Assembly: GCF_013744875.1 (NCBI RefSeq)
Contig: NZ_CP059399.1
Location: 2,728,001-2,792,000 of the forward strand
Reading direction: 5' to 3'
Origin: Nocardia huaxiensis
Lineage (GTDB): Bacteria > Actinomycetota > Actinomycetes > Mycobacteriales > Mycobacteriaceae
Length of the DNA stretch: 64,000 nucleotides
Shown here: positions 16,067 through 24,978 of the stretch, piece by piece
Position numbering within the stretch: position 1 is the first letter of the stretch
Layout: every line of letters begins with the position of its first letter
Program-made: the position numbers and the translations under genes
The notes under the pieces: generated by a model
Told to the model about the DNA's origin: nothing
The model's input: the letters and a program-made list of their open reading frames with translations, nothing else
Databases searched by the model: none

Positions 16067-17563
16067 ATGGCTGACGCGGTGGTGGTCGGATCCGGACCCA
16101 ATGGTCTTGCGGCGGCGGTGATCCTGGCCCGCGCCGGACTCGATGTCGAGGTGTACGAGGCGGCCGACCACATCGGCGGGGGATCCCGCACCGCGGATGT
16201 CACGCTGCCGGGGTTCCATCACGACCTGTGCGCGGGAGCGCATCCCATGGCGGCGGCCTCACCGTTCTTCCGGGCCTTCGATCTGGAGGCGCACGGGGTG
16301 GAACTGCTTGCGCCGCAGGTCTCCTACGCGCATCCGCTCGACGGCGGGCGCGCGGGGCTGGCCTGGCGCGACCTCGACAACACCGTCGAAGGACTGGGCC
16401 GGGACGGGCGCTCGTGGCGGCAGCTGTTCGGTCCGCTCGTGCGCCGCTGGGAGGACACCGTCGAACTGGCCATGTCCGACTTCCGGCATGTGCCGACCGG
16501 ATTGAACGGGCGCCCGCACCTGGACCCCGTGAACGCCGTCCGGTTCGGGCTGCGGGCGCTGGAGCAGTCGACCCCGGTGTGGAACATGCGTTTTCGCGAG
16601 GATTTCGCTCCCGCCATGCTGACCGGCATCGCCACCCACGCCATCGTGCCGCCGCGCGCCATCCCCGCCGCCGGCGCCGCCCTGCTGCTCGGCACGCTCG
16701 CGCACGTGCGCGGCTGGATCATTCCCAAGGGCGGCAGCCAGGCCATCGTCGACGCGCTCGCCGCCGACCTGAAAGAGCACGGCGGCCGGATCTTCACCGG
16801 CCACCGCGTCGACTCCATCGACGAATTCGACAATGTCCGAACGGTTCTGCTCGATATCGCGCCCGCCGAGTTCCAGCGCATCGCCGCCGACCGGCTGCCC
16901 GCCCGATACGACCGGGCGCTCGGCCGCTTCCGATACGGGGGTGCGGCCTGCAAGGTCGACTTCGCGCTCTCCGGACCGGTGCCGTGGCGGGCGCTCGGCT
17001 GTGACCGGGCCGGCACCCTGCACGTGATCGGCGACCGCGCGGAAACCGTCGCCGCCGAAAAGGCCGTGGCCGCAGGCCAACATCCCGACCGGCCCTACAT
17101 CATCGCGGTCCAGCCGGGGGTGGTCGATCCGAGCCGGGCACCCGCCGGGAAGCACACGCTCTACACCTACTGTCACGTCCCCAACGGCTCGACGCGGGAT
17201 ATGACCGAGGCCATCACCGCCCAGATCGAACGCTTCGCACCCGGCTTCCGGGACCTGATCCTCGCGCGCAATGTGCGCACCGCCGCCACCCTGCCCGCCT
17301 ACAACGCCAACTACATCGGCGGCGACATCTCCGCGGGCGCAATGACTTTCCGGCAGACCTTCCTGCGCCCCGCGGCGCAGTGGAATCCGTACCGCACCCC
17401 GCTGCCCGGCGTGTACCTCTGCTCCGCCGCCACCCCGCCCGGCCCCGGCGTGCACGGGATGAACGGCTACTACGCCGCCCGCCACGCCCTGCGCCGCGAA
17501 TTCGCGGTCCGCACAGATCCTTTCGACCTGCTGGCGCGGGATCAGACCGAGCGGGCGCGATAG
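16067..17563 (+). CDS. phytoene dehydrogenase-like FAD-dependent oxidoreductase
   Basis: This 498-residue flavoprotein has the dinucleotide-binding motif VVGSGPNGLAAA at the N-terminus, followed by the family EAADHIGGGSRT segment, and a C-terminal FAD-contact region around CSAATPPGPGVHGMNG. It belongs to the carotenoid desaturase/isomerase-like group of amine-oxidase-fold enzymes (COG1233). No phytoene synthase or other carotenoid gene lies nearby, so the substrate cannot be inferred from context. It converges with the first CDF gene, overlapping it by 22 nt at the 3-prime ends. The ATG at 16067 begins directly at the Rossmann strand. Confidence 0.9.
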   Translation: MADAVVVGSGPNGLAAAVILARAGLDVEVYEAADHIGGGSRTADVTLPGFHHDLCAGAHPMAAASPFFRAFDLEAHGVELLAPQVSYAHPLDGGRAGLAWRDLDNTVEGLGRDGRSWRQLFGPLVRRWEDTVELAMSDFRHVPTGLNGRPHLDPVNAVRFGLRALEQSTPVWNMRFREDFAPAMLTGIATHAIVPPRAIPAAGAALLLGTLAHVRGWIIPKGGSQAIVDALAADLKEHGGRIFTGHRVDSIDEFDNVRTVLLDIAPAEFQRIAADRLPARYDRALGRFRYGGAACKVDFALSGPVPWRALGCDRAGTLHVIGDRAETVAAEKAVAAGQHPDRPYIIAVQPGVVDPSRAPAGKHTLYTYCHVPNGSTRDMTEAITAQIERFAPGFRDLILARNVRTAATLPAYNANYIGGDISAGAMTFRQTFLRPAAQWNPYRTPLPGVYLCSAATPPGPGVHGMNGYYAARHALRREFAVRTDPFDLLARDQTERAR

Positions 17564-18459
17564 AGGTCCGGTTCGATGTAGACGTCGCCGGCGCTCGGCA
17601 CCGCGCCGCGCACCCGCGCCTCGGCCTCGTCGAGAACGACTGCGGCGCTGTCGATATCGAGTCCGGGTGACATGGCCACCTTGGCCGCCACGAGCAGCTG
17701 ATCGGGGGCCAGATACTGGGTCTTCAAGTTCAGCACCCGATCGATCCGGGGATCACCGGTGAGCGCGGCGCGGATGCGCCGGTCCTCGTCCGGCGTCGCG
17801 CCCTCACCGATCAACAGCGACTTCATCTCCACGATCAGCACCACCGCGATGAACCCCAGCAGCACCCCGATGGCCACGGTCCCGATACCGTCCCAGACCG
17901 GATTCCCGGTCAGCGTCGTCAGCCCGACACCGAGGAACGCGAGCACCAGCCCGATGAGCGCCCCCGAATCCTCCAGCAGCACAACGGGCAATTCCGGATT
18001 TCGGGTATTGCGGATGAATCGCCACCAGCTGGTCCGCCCCTTCAACGGCGCGGACGCCTGCCGCGCGGTGAACAGGCTGTAGGACTCCAGAATCATGGCG
18101 ATCACCAGAATCACGATCGCCACCGTCGAATCCTCGAGATGCTCCGGATGCCGGATCTTGGCGATCCCCTCGTCGATGGCGAACAGCGACCCCAGCGCGA
18201 AGATCACCAGCGCGACCACGAACGCGTAGAAGTAGCGATTGCGCCCATACCCGAAGGGGTGCAGCGCATCCGGTTCCTGCTCGGCCCGCCGCCGCCCGAT
18301 CAGCAGCAGCCCCTGATTGGCGGTGTCGGCCAGCGAGTGCACCGCCTCGGCGAGCATGGACGACGATCCGGAGAAGAACGCCCCGGCGAATTTGGCGAGC
18401 GTGATCCCCGCATCGGCCGAAAATGCCGCCAGTACCGCTTTCCTGCTGCCAGAGGACAT
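17542..18459 (-). CDS. cation diffusion facilitator transporter (copy 1)
   Basis: This 305-residue CDF transporter exports divalent metal (Zn, Mn, Fe or Co are possible) in exchange for protons. Conserved features include SMLAEAVHSLADTANQ in helix 2, where the H and D of HSLAD bind metal, the YGRNRYFY segment, and a second metal site in helix 5 (LLEDSGALIG). A C-terminal cytoplasmic domain follows IGEGATP. It is a close paralogue of the upstream gene at 18521, which ends 61 nt before this start. The ATG at 18459 aligns with the paralogue's start. It overlaps the convergent oxidoreductase gene by 22 nt. Confidence 0.92.
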   Translation of the reverse strand: MSSGSRKAVLAAFSADAGITLAKFAGAFFSGSSSMLAEAVHSLADTANQGLLLIGRRRAEQEPDALHPFGYGRNRYFYAFVVALVIFALGSLFAIDEGIAKIRHPEHLEDSTVAIVILVIAMILESYSLFTARQASAPLKGRTSWWRFIRNTRNPELPVVLLEDSGALIGLVLAFLGVGLTTLTGNPVWDGIGTVAIGVLLGFIAVVLIVEMKSLLIGEGATPDEDRRIRAALTGDPRIDRVLNLKTQYLAPDQLLVAAKVAMSPGLDIDSAAVVLDEAEARVRGAVPSAGDVYIEPDLYRARSV

Positions 18460-18520
18460 GGATTGAACGGTACTGAGGGCCCGCGCTCCGGCCCGGCGGC
18501 ACACGCCGGGCGATCAGCGC

Positions 18521-19441
18521 CTAGACGTGGCCCACGCGGTACAGGTCGGGTTCCAGATAGATGACCTTGGCGATCGGCACGGCAGCCCGCACCCGCGCCT
18601 CGGCGGCATCGATGGCCGCCGCGATATCGGCGATCTCCAGCCCCGGCGTGATTGCGATCTTCGCGGCGACCAGCAGTTCCTCCGGGCCCAGGTACTGGGT
18701 GCGCAGGTGGATGACGCTGTCGATGCGGGTGTCGTCGATCAGCTGGTCGCGAATGGACCGGTAGTCGCCCGGCGTCGCACCCTCGCCGATGAGCAGCGAA
18801 TGCATCTCCACGATCAGGATGATCGCGATGACACCCAGCAGTATGCCGATGCACAGCGTGCCGATGCCGTCCCAGATCGGGTCGTCGGTGACCACCGTGA
18901 GACTGACCGCGGCGAAGGCGAGCACCAGGCCGATGAGCGCGCCGGAATCCTCCAGCAGCACCACCGGCAGCTCCGGATTGCGCGACTTGCGGATGAACTG
19001 CCACCAGCTCGCATTTCCCTTGAGCGGACGCGATTCCCGGATGGCGGTGATGAAGCTGAACGTCTCCAGCGCGATGGCGATGCCGAGAATCACGATCGCC
19101 ACGATCGGGCTCTTCAGCTCCTCCGGGTGCTGGACCTTGTGGATGCCCTCGTAGATCGCGTACAGCGAGCCGAGCGCGAAGATCACCAGCGCGACCACGA
19201 ACGAGTAGAAGTAGCGATTGCGCCCGTACCCGAACTGATGCAGCTCGTCGGGATCCTGATCGGCCCGCTTCTGCCCGAACAGCAGCAGCCCCTGATTGGC
19301 GGTGTCGGCCACCGAGTGCACCGCCTCGGCCAGCATGGAGGCCGATCCGGTGATGGCCGCGCCGACGAACTTCGCCACCGCGATACCGCCATTGGCGGAC
19401 ATCGCCGCCAGGATCGCCTTCTTACCGCCGCTCGCAGACAC
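18521..19441 (-). CDS. cation diffusion facilitator transporter (copy 2)
   Basis: This 306-residue CDF protein is the tandem paralogue of the next gene. It carries the same metal-site segments (SMLAEAVHSVADTANQ and LLEDSGALIG), the YGRNRYFYSFVVALVIFALG helix and the IGEGATPGDYR linker to the cytoplasmic domain. The GTG at 19441 has GGAGG at 5 nt. The pair lies downstream of manA on the same strand, with a GC palindrome (19458-19490) between, so it may be a separate transcript. Metal specificity is unknown; two copies suggest either different metals or a heterodimer. Confidence 0.92.
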   Translation of the reverse strand: MSASGGKKAILAAMSANGGIAVAKFVGAAITGSASMLAEAVHSVADTANQGLLLFGQKRADQDPDELHQFGYGRNRYFYSFVVALVIFALGSLYAIYEGIHKVQHPEELKSPIVAIVILGIAIALETFSFITAIRESRPLKGNASWWQFIRKSRNPELPVVLLEDSGALIGLVLAFAAVSLTVVTDDPIWDGIGTLCIGILLGVIAIILIVEMHSLLIGEGATPGDYRSIRDQLIDDTRIDSVIHLRTQYLGPEELLVAAKIAITPGLEIADIAAAIDAAEARVRAAVPIAKVIYLEPDLYRVGHV

Positions 19442-19457
19442 CGCGACCTCCAACTCT

Positions 19458-19490
19458 CGGGGCTCTCAGCGGCTTCGCCCCCGAACCCCC
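19458..19490. repeat. dispersed GC-rich palindrome, copy B
   Basis: This sequence is about 90% identical over 45 nt to 36622-36665. Nested arms form a hairpin: an inner GGC/GCC helix around TTC and an outer GGGG/CCCC helix with flanking TC/GA pairs. It sits between manA (ending at 19561) and the CDF gene start and may act as a terminator for the manA operon. Confidence 0.6.
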
Positions 19491-19560
19491 AGGGACCGAA
19501 GCCAAGTGGACAGATTACCCAGTGCGCGCGGTCCGAATGAGTCTGCCGCGCGGGCGGGCG

Positions 19561-20793
19561 CTAGCCGACGGTGGCGCAGAACAGCTGGGCCGGACCGTCC
19601 ACGGCCGCGGCGCGGATATCGGTGTCGGTGGCCGAAATCCATGCGGCGCGACCGCATTCGACGCGGAGCTCCTCGCCGCCGCGGTACAGCCGCAGGGTGC
19701 CGTGCGTGCACAGGGCGATGCCCGGACCGGCCTGGAGGATGGGCGTCGGGTCGGCGCCGGGGGCCAGTTCGTAGCGGCTGAGCGCGAACTCGGGGGCGGG
19801 GGTGTCGTAGCGGAAGATGCCGTCGCCGTCGGATTCGGGCTTCACGATGGGCATGTCGAGGGGCTCGAAGTCCAGCACGCGCAGCAGTTCGGGGACGTCG
19901 ACATGCTTGGGGGTGAGGCCGCCGCGCAGCACATTGTCGGAGTTGGCCATGATCTCGACGCCGAGCCCGCGCAGGTAGGCGTGCAGGTTGCCGGCGGCGA
20001 GGAACAGGCCGTCCCCGGGTTCCAGGGTGACGCGATTGAGCAGCAGGGCCGCCAGCACGCCCGCGTCGCCCGGGTACGCCTCGGCGAGTTCCAGGGCGGT
20101 GCGGATCTCGGCGGCGAATTCCTTGGGCGCGCCGTCGGTTCCGCTGTCGGGCCGTTCGGCCAGGTAGCGCACCAGGCCGTCGAGCACCTTGGGCAGCAGC
20201 TTGGACAGGCTGGCCTGCGGCAATGCGATCCAGGTGGTGAACAGGGTGCGCAGCCCGGCCGAATCGGGCTGGGCGGCAAGCAGTTCGGCGTACGGATTGA
20301 GTTCGGCCACATCGAGGGCGGTGAGCAGCCGCACGGTCTGGCGTGGATCGCGGAAGCCCGCGAGCGCCTCGAACCGTTCGATCGCCACCACCAGTTCGGG
20401 TTTGTGGTTCTCGTCGCGGTAGTTGCGCATGGGCGAGTCGAGGGCCACCCCGGCGTGGTTCTCCCGCGCGAAGCCGGCGCGCGCCTGTTCGATGCTGGGA
20501 TGCGCCTGCAGCGACAGCGGTTCCTCGGCGGCCAGGATCTTCAGCAGGAACGGCAGCCGTCCGTCGAATTCGCCCGCGACCGCACCGAGTTCGTGGTTCG
20601 GGTCGGCGCGCAGGACGTCGAGCAGCGAGTGGCTGTGCCCGTTGATCTTCACCTGGGCGGGATCGGCCGGGTGCGCGCCGAACCAGAGTTCGGCTTCCGG
20701 ATGCGCGGACGGTACCGGTCGTCCGCATAACTGAGCGAGCGCGGTGCGCGAACCCCATGCGTAAGAACGCAGCGCACCAACGAGTTCGTGCAC
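19561..20793 (-). CDS. manA: mannose-6-phosphate isomerase, class I
   Basis: ManA interconverts fructose-6-phosphate and mannose-6-phosphate, feeding GDP-mannose synthesis through manB and manC. The 410-residue protein is a type I zinc cupin enzyme. The SLQAHPS motif (zinc ligands), LEPGDGLFLAAGNLHAYL and GGLTPKHVDVPELLRVLDF match the family. The GTG start overlaps the stop of the upstream SIS-like gene by one base (TAGTG), so the two are translationally coupled. The gene order manB, SIS-like, manA matches, from memory, Rv3257c-Rv3256c-Rv3255c. Length is normal for the family. Confidence 0.95.
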   Translation of the reverse strand: MHELVGALRSYAWGSRTALAQLCGRPVPSAHPEAELWFGAHPADPAQVKINGHSHSLLDVLRADPNHELGAVAGEFDGRLPFLLKILAAEEPLSLQAHPSIEQARAGFARENHAGVALDSPMRNYRDENHKPELVVAIERFEALAGFRDPRQTVRLLTALDVAELNPYAELLAAQPDSAGLRTLFTTWIALPQASLSKLLPKVLDGLVRYLAERPDSGTDGAPKEFAAEIRTALELAEAYPGDAGVLAALLLNRVTLEPGDGLFLAAGNLHAYLRGLGVEIMANSDNVLRGGLTPKHVDVPELLRVLDFEPLDMPIVKPESDGDGIFRYDTPAPEFALSRYELAPGADPTPILQAGPGIALCTHGTLRLYRGGEELRVECGRAAWISATDTDIRAAAVDGPAQLFCATVG

Positions 20794-21992
20794 TAGTAGT
20801 GTCCCCCGTCGTAACGTCCCGGGCCGGTGACCGGGCGGGAACCGAGTAGTCGTAGATACGCCGCCGCCATCTCGATCCGGAGGACCAGCACGGCGAGCTG
20901 TTCCAGCTCCCCGCCCCGCCCCACCGGCGCGCCCGGCGCCTCCGGTGCCGAACCACTCTGTAGTGCGGCGGCGGCCTGTTCGGCATCCACATTGTCCACG
21001 TTCACCAGATCGGCGTCGACCAGTCCGGCCTCCGCGCCGAAAACGGCGAGCCGGCGGCGCACCGCCATCTCGTCGGAATCGGCGCTCACCACGAACACCC
21101 GCACCTGTTGCACGGGCGCGGGACCGTCCAGCTGCTCGTCGTGGAACAGCGGATCGAAGCCCGGCGCCGACACCCCTGCGGCTTCCACCATGCGAGTATG
21201 CGCCGCAATGGTTTCCGCCAGGTTGGCGGCCGTCGCCACCTGCCCGGCAGCGGCCAGTAGCACCTCCGACCCGTGCAGCGCGACCTCGGTGGTGGCGGGG
21301 GAGTCCCCGGCCAGCACCAGCCGCGGACGCTGCTGCATGCGGGTGGCCAGATTCTTGGCCGGATTGTGGAAGGCCTCGTGCTGCGGGCCGTCGCGCAGCG
21401 CCTCAGCGTCGAGCAGATCGGCGAGCGCGTTGAGATCCGGGATCAGCGGGCCCATGCGATTCGGGTCGACCGCCTTCAGCACCGCCATACCGACGGCCAG
21501 ATAGCGCAGCAGCCGATTGTGGTCGAGCACCGGAACCCGGGGCGCCAGCAGCGTCGCGCGACCGGCGGCGGCGGCGCGCAGCGGACCCTCGTCGGGCGCG
21601 GCCACGATCACCTCGGCGCCCCGCCGCACCGCGCCCTCGACGGCCTGCGCCATGCGCGGATCACCCGCGTCGTCGCCGGCCACGAGCACCACGTCCAGCG
21701 GACCCACCCACGGCGGAATCGCGGTGGCCGGCACCAGCGGCATACTCGTGCGATCCCCGAGCGCGGCGATCAGCAGCGCCGCCGCGCGCGCGGCCCGGCC
21801 GGAGCCCGACACCAAAACCAAACTCCGCGGCCGCATATCGCTCAACCGCGTCAACGCGTCCTCGGCGACGGCCGCGGCGGTGGCCCGCACCTGGGCGCCA
21901 CCCGACGCGGCGGAGCGCAACGCACCCCCGATGTCGGCCGCCTCCAGCGAGGCGACGTCATCGAGGTCGACTACCGGTGTCCCTGCGATCAT
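20793..21992 (-). CDS. SIS/TobH-like protein of the mannose operon
   Basis: This 399-residue protein resembles Rv3256c/TobH, a family with sugar isomerase (SIS)-like features (LVLVSGSGRAARAAALLIAAL and the VVLVAGDDAGDPRM segment). Its position between manB and manA, coupled to manA by a TAGTG overlap, suggests a role in mannose-phosphate metabolism or its control. The second half has an Ala-rich repeat-free fold without motifs I recognise. No activity is established for the family. The ATG at 21992 begins MIAGTPVVDLDD, and 73 nt separate it from manB. Confidence 0.85.
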   Translation of the reverse strand: MIAGTPVVDLDDVASLEAADIGGALRSAASGGAQVRATAAAVAEDALTRLSDMRPRSLVLVSGSGRAARAAALLIAALGDRTSMPLVPATAIPPWVGPLDVVLVAGDDAGDPRMAQAVEGAVRRGAEVIVAAPDEGPLRAAAAGRATLLAPRVPVLDHNRLLRYLAVGMAVLKAVDPNRMGPLIPDLNALADLLDAEALRDGPQHEAFHNPAKNLATRMQQRPRLVLAGDSPATTEVALHGSEVLLAAAGQVATAANLAETIAAHTRMVEAAGVSAPGFDPLFHDEQLDGPAPVQQVRVFVVSADSDEMAVRRRLAVFGAEAGLVDADLVNVDNVDAEQAAAALQSGSAPEAPGAPVGRGGELEQLAVLVLRIEMAAAYLRLLGSRPVTGPGRYDGGHY

Positions 21993-22065
21993 CGGGCGTT
22001 GCCACCTCCCCTCATCGGGTCACCAGACGCTCGCGAATCCAAGCTCTGTGATTCCACTATTCCAG

Positions 22066-23442
22066 TCAGGCGCGGACGATGCTCAGGATCTCGGTTACGA
22101 GTGCGTCTACTTCCTCCTGCGATCGGGCTTCGACATTGAGCCTGAGTAGCGGCTCGGTATTGGAAGCGCGCAGGTTGAACCAGGCGCCGTCGGGCAGATT
22201 CACGGTGACGCCGTCGAGGCGATCCACATTCTTGGCGCGCTTGCCGAAGGCGTCGAGCACCGCGGCGGTGCGCTCCTTGGCGTCGGCGACCGTCGAGTTG
22301 ATCTCGCCCGATGCCGCGTAAGTCGAATAGGCGGAAGCCAGTTCGGACATCGGGCGCTCCTTCTCGCCGAGCGCGGCCAGCACGTGCAGCGCCGCCAGCA
22401 TGCCGGAGTCGGCGCCCCAGAAATCGCGGAAGTAGTAGTGCGCGGAATGCTCGCCGCCGAAGATCGCTCCGGTGGCGGCCATCTGCTGCTTGATGAACGA
22501 GTGGCCGACGCGGGTGCGCACGGGCGTGCCGCCGAGCTCGGTCACCAACTCCGGCACGGCCTTCGAGGTGATCAGATTGTGGATGACGGTGGCGCCCGGC
22601 TCCTTCGCCAGTTCGCGCTCGGCGACCAGCGCGGTGACCGCGGACGGCGAGACCGGATCGCCCTTCTCGTCCACCACGAAGCAGCGGTCGGCATCGCCGT
22701 CGAAGGCCAGGCCGATGTCGGCGCCGGTCTTGCGGACGTACTCCTGCAGATCCACCAGGTTCTTCGGATCGAGCGGATTGGCTTCGTGATTGGGGAAGTT
22801 GCCGTCCAGTTCGAAGAACAGCGGTTCGATGGTGAACTGCGGCAGCGTGCCCAGCACCGCGGGGACGGTGAACCCGCCCATGCCGTTGCCGGCGTCCACC
22901 GCGATGCGCAGCGGGCGCGAGGAGCTCAGGTCGACCAGCTTGTGCAGGAACTCCGCGTAGTCGGCGAGCAGGTCGGCCTCGGTGGCCGAACCGCGTGCGC
23001 CGTCGTAGCCCGGTACGCCCGCGATGACCTCGTCGCTGATGGTGGCCAGCCCGGTGTCCTGGCCGACCGGCAGGGCCTTGGCGCGGCACAGCTTGATGCC
23101 GTTGTACTTGGCCGGATTGTGCGAGGCGGTGAACATGGCTCCGGGGCAATCCAAATGACCGGAGGCGAAGTACAGCTCGTCGGTGGAGGCCAGGCCGATG
23201 TGCACCACATCCAGGCCCTGGGACTGCACGCCGTCGGCGAAAGCCTCGGCCAGCTCGGGGGAGGAGTCACGCATGTCGTGACCGATGACGACGCGCTGGG
23301 CGCCTTCTTCGCGCATCAGCCGGGCGAAGGATCCGGCCACGTCGCGGACGAACGCCGCGTCGATCTGTTCGCCGACGACACCGCGGACGTCGTATGCCTT
23401 GATAACTGCGTGGACTGACTCGGCGGACCGGGCGACTGTCAT
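22066..23442 (-). CDS. manB: phosphomannomutase/phosphoglucomutase
   Basis: ManB converts mannose-6-phosphate to mannose-1-phosphate, the substrate for ManC. The 458-residue alpha-D-phosphohexomutase has all four signature loops: the phosphoserine loop TASHNP, the metal-binding DGDADR, the sugar-binding GEHSAHYY and the phosphate-binding RASNTEP. The ATG at 23442 gives the usual family start (TVARSAESVHAVIKAYDVRG). In-frame codons up to 23514 give a non-conserved extension. It is the first gene of the manB, SIS-like, manA group. Length agrees with the M. tuberculosis enzyme (about 465 aa). Confidence 0.95.
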   Translation of the reverse strand: MTVARSAESVHAVIKAYDVRGVVGEQIDAAFVRDVAGSFARLMREEGAQRVVIGHDMRDSSPELAEAFADGVQSQGLDVVHIGLASTDELYFASGHLDCPGAMFTASHNPAKYNGIKLCRAKALPVGQDTGLATISDEVIAGVPGYDGARGSATEADLLADYAEFLHKLVDLSSSRPLRIAVDAGNGMGGFTVPAVLGTLPQFTIEPLFFELDGNFPNHEANPLDPKNLVDLQEYVRKTGADIGLAFDGDADRCFVVDEKGDPVSPSAVTALVAERELAKEPGATVIHNLITSKAVPELVTELGGTPVRTRVGHSFIKQQMAATGAIFGGEHSAHYYFRDFWGADSGMLAALHVLAALGEKERPMSELASAYSTYAASGEINSTVADAKERTAAVLDAFGKRAKNVDRLDGVTVNLPDGAWFNLRASNTEPLLRLNVEARSQEEVDALVTEILSIVRA

Positions 23443-23521
23443 AGGGGACACCCTAGTAGCTCCCAGTGACGGGTCGTATTCGGTGGCGCTGTGCATGTCC
23501 TCTGACCGCCTCACGCGGACC

Positions 23522-23911
23522 TCAGTTGGGCGGATCCGGGAGGACTCGGAGGTGCCCGCGTCTGCCGGTGCGGCCGGTGCGGGTGGGGCGCTGCGGGGCG
23601 GGGGCGTAGTCGGAGTAGCCGCGCTGATCCGGTTCCGGTGTGCGGCGGCGCAATCCGGCTTCGCGGACGGCTTCGGCGAGCGCGGTTAGGTCATCGTCGT
23701 CGGGGCTGCCGGAGGAGAAGCCGCCCTCGTGGCGGACCATCTCCCAGCCCTTCGGCGCGGTGATCCGGGATGCGTGCGTATCACACAGATCCCAGGAGTG
23801 GGGCTCGGCGACCGCGGCCAGCGGACCGACGACTGCCGTCGAGTCCGAGTACACATAGGTCAGCGTCGCGACGGCCGGGTTCTTGCAGCCTGGTCGGCAG
23901 CAACGACGCAT
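23522..23911 (-). CDS. DUF3499 family protein
   Basis: This 129-residue protein matches DUF3499, an actinobacterial family that includes, from memory, Rv3258c. The N-terminus has a likely zinc site (CCRPGC) and the conserved segment LTYVYSDSTAVVGPLA, with another CDTH site after PHSWDL. The C-terminus is Arg/Pro-rich and probably disordered. Function unknown. It lies upstream of manB on the same strand (79 nt apart) and is divergent from the metallopeptidase-like gene. A GTG nine bases upstream is an alternative start; neither has a clear Shine-Dalgarno sequence. Confidence 0.88.
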   Translation of the reverse strand: MRRCCRPGCKNPAVATLTYVYSDSTAVVGPLAAVAEPHSWDLCDTHASRITAPKGWEMVRHEGGFSSGSPDDDDLTALAEAVREAGLRRRTPEPDQRGYSDYAPAPQRPTRTGRTGRRGHLRVLPDPPN

Positions 23912-24060
23912 GGGAATCACGCCATGCAGGGTAACCCCCCTCACGCCCCGCCGGGGACAGACACGCGGTGTTCGGTGCGCCACGTAGCGGGAAAGAGCCT
24001 TCCCGACCGGCGGCGAACCGCTCGCATACGTGCGCACCCGCATGGGGTTAAATTCGGGGT

Positions 24061-24537
24061 ATGACCCGTTCACGTAAGCGCCCACCGACTGCTCGGTCGG
24101 TTATTCGCCGCGGGCGGGGTGTGCGCGGGCCGATGCTTCCACCCACGGTGCCGGCCCGGCGTACCCGCGGCCAGCAATTCGACCGCCTCGTGCTGGAGGC
24201 GTTCGCACCGCTGGAGAGCCGGTGGCACGAGCAGCTCACCAAGCTCGACATCGCGGTCGACGACGTACCGAAAATCCGTCCACTGCATCCGGATTCGGTG
24301 ACGTGGCCGGACGAGGTCGTCGCCGACGGCCCGGTTCCCTTGTCCCGCTTGATTCCCGCGGGCGTGGACCGCTACGGCATGGCCACTCGCGCGCGAGTTG
24401 TCTTGTTCCGCAAGCCTTTGGAGCTACGCGCGGGTGACCCCGACGATCTGGTGGACCTGCTGCGTGAAGTGCTCGTGCAGCAGATCGCCACATACCTGGG
24501 TGTCGACCCGGACGTCATCGATCCCGACCCGGAGTAG
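24061..24537 (+). CDS. metallopeptidase-fold family protein (Rv3259-like), HExxH missing
   Basis: This 158-residue protein belongs to the zincin-like family PF06262, normally marked by a HExxH zinc site. Here the matching helix reads EVLVQQIATYLGVDP, so the zinc-binding His and Glu are absent and peptidase activity is unlikely. The N-terminal 40 residues are Arg-rich. A TAAATT box lies 6 nt before the ATG, which suggests a leaderless transcript. It is divergent from the DUF3499 gene and convergent with whiB2, with a hairpin terminator between. From memory the M. tuberculosis homologue has the same replacement, so the loss is probably old. Confidence 0.85.
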   Translation: MTRSRKRPPTARSVIRRGRGVRGPMLPPTVPARRTRGQQFDRLVLEAFAPLESRWHEQLTKLDIAVDDVPKIRPLHPDSVTWPDEVVADGPVPLSRLIPAGVDRYGMATRARVVLFRKPLELRAGDPDDLVDLLREVLVQQIATYLGVDPDVIDPDPE

Positions 24538-24555
24538 CGCCGCGCGGTAAGAGCA

Positions 24556-24585
24556 CGCCTCGCTGCCGGATCGGGCAGCGAGGCG
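24556..24585. terminator. hairpin terminator between convergent genes
   Basis: CGCCTCGCTGCC (24556-24567) pairs perfectly with GGCAGCGAGGCG (24574-24585) around a 6-nt loop, followed by GAAAG. It serves the Rv3259-like gene and possibly whiB2. Confidence 0.7.
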
Positions 24586-24624
24586 GAAAGTCCTCTACCG
24601 CAACGTTTTACACGTCCGGTGCCG

Positions 24625-24978
24625 TTAGATGATGCCCCGCTTGAGACGTCGCCGCTCGCGCTCGGAGAGCCCGCCCCAGATGCCGAAGCGCTCATCGTTG
24701 GCGAGGGCGTACTCGAGGCATTCGTCGCGCACCTCGCAACCCATGCAGATGCGCTTGGCCTCGCGGGTGGAGCCGCCCTTCTCGGGGAAGAACGCCTCCG
24801 GATCGGTCTGGGCGCACAGCGCCCGTTCCTGCCACTGTTCGGCCTCCGTCATCTGGCGGCCTCGTGAAAAGCTGTCGAACACACCATCATCGGAGCCGGT
24901 GACGATCAGGCTCAGGCGTGGGGGTTCGGGCTGATACGCAGCTCTCGCCCACTGTCCGCCCCCCGGTCGAATCGTCAT
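24625..24978 (-). CDS. whiB2: WhiB-family iron-sulfur regulator WhiB2
   Basis: WhiB2 (WhmD) is a 4Fe-4S transcription factor that controls septation and cell division. The four cluster ligands are Cys55, Cys78, Cys81 and Cys87 (LCAQTD, CMGC, DEC). The GIWGG turn (99-103) and basic tail ERERRRLKRGII are diagnostic; the last 60 residues are almost the same as I recall for M. tuberculosis WhiB2. I chose the ATG at 24978 because GAGGGGGGTG precedes it; the frame continues upstream to 25098 without conserved sequence. It is divergent from fbiA across about 460 nt. Confidence 0.93.
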   Translation of the reverse strand: MTIRPGGGQWARAAYQPEPPRLSLIVTGSDDGVFDSFSRGRQMTEAEQWQERALCAQTDPEAFFPEKGGSTREAKRICMGCEVRDECLEYALANDERFGIWGGLSERERRRLKRGII

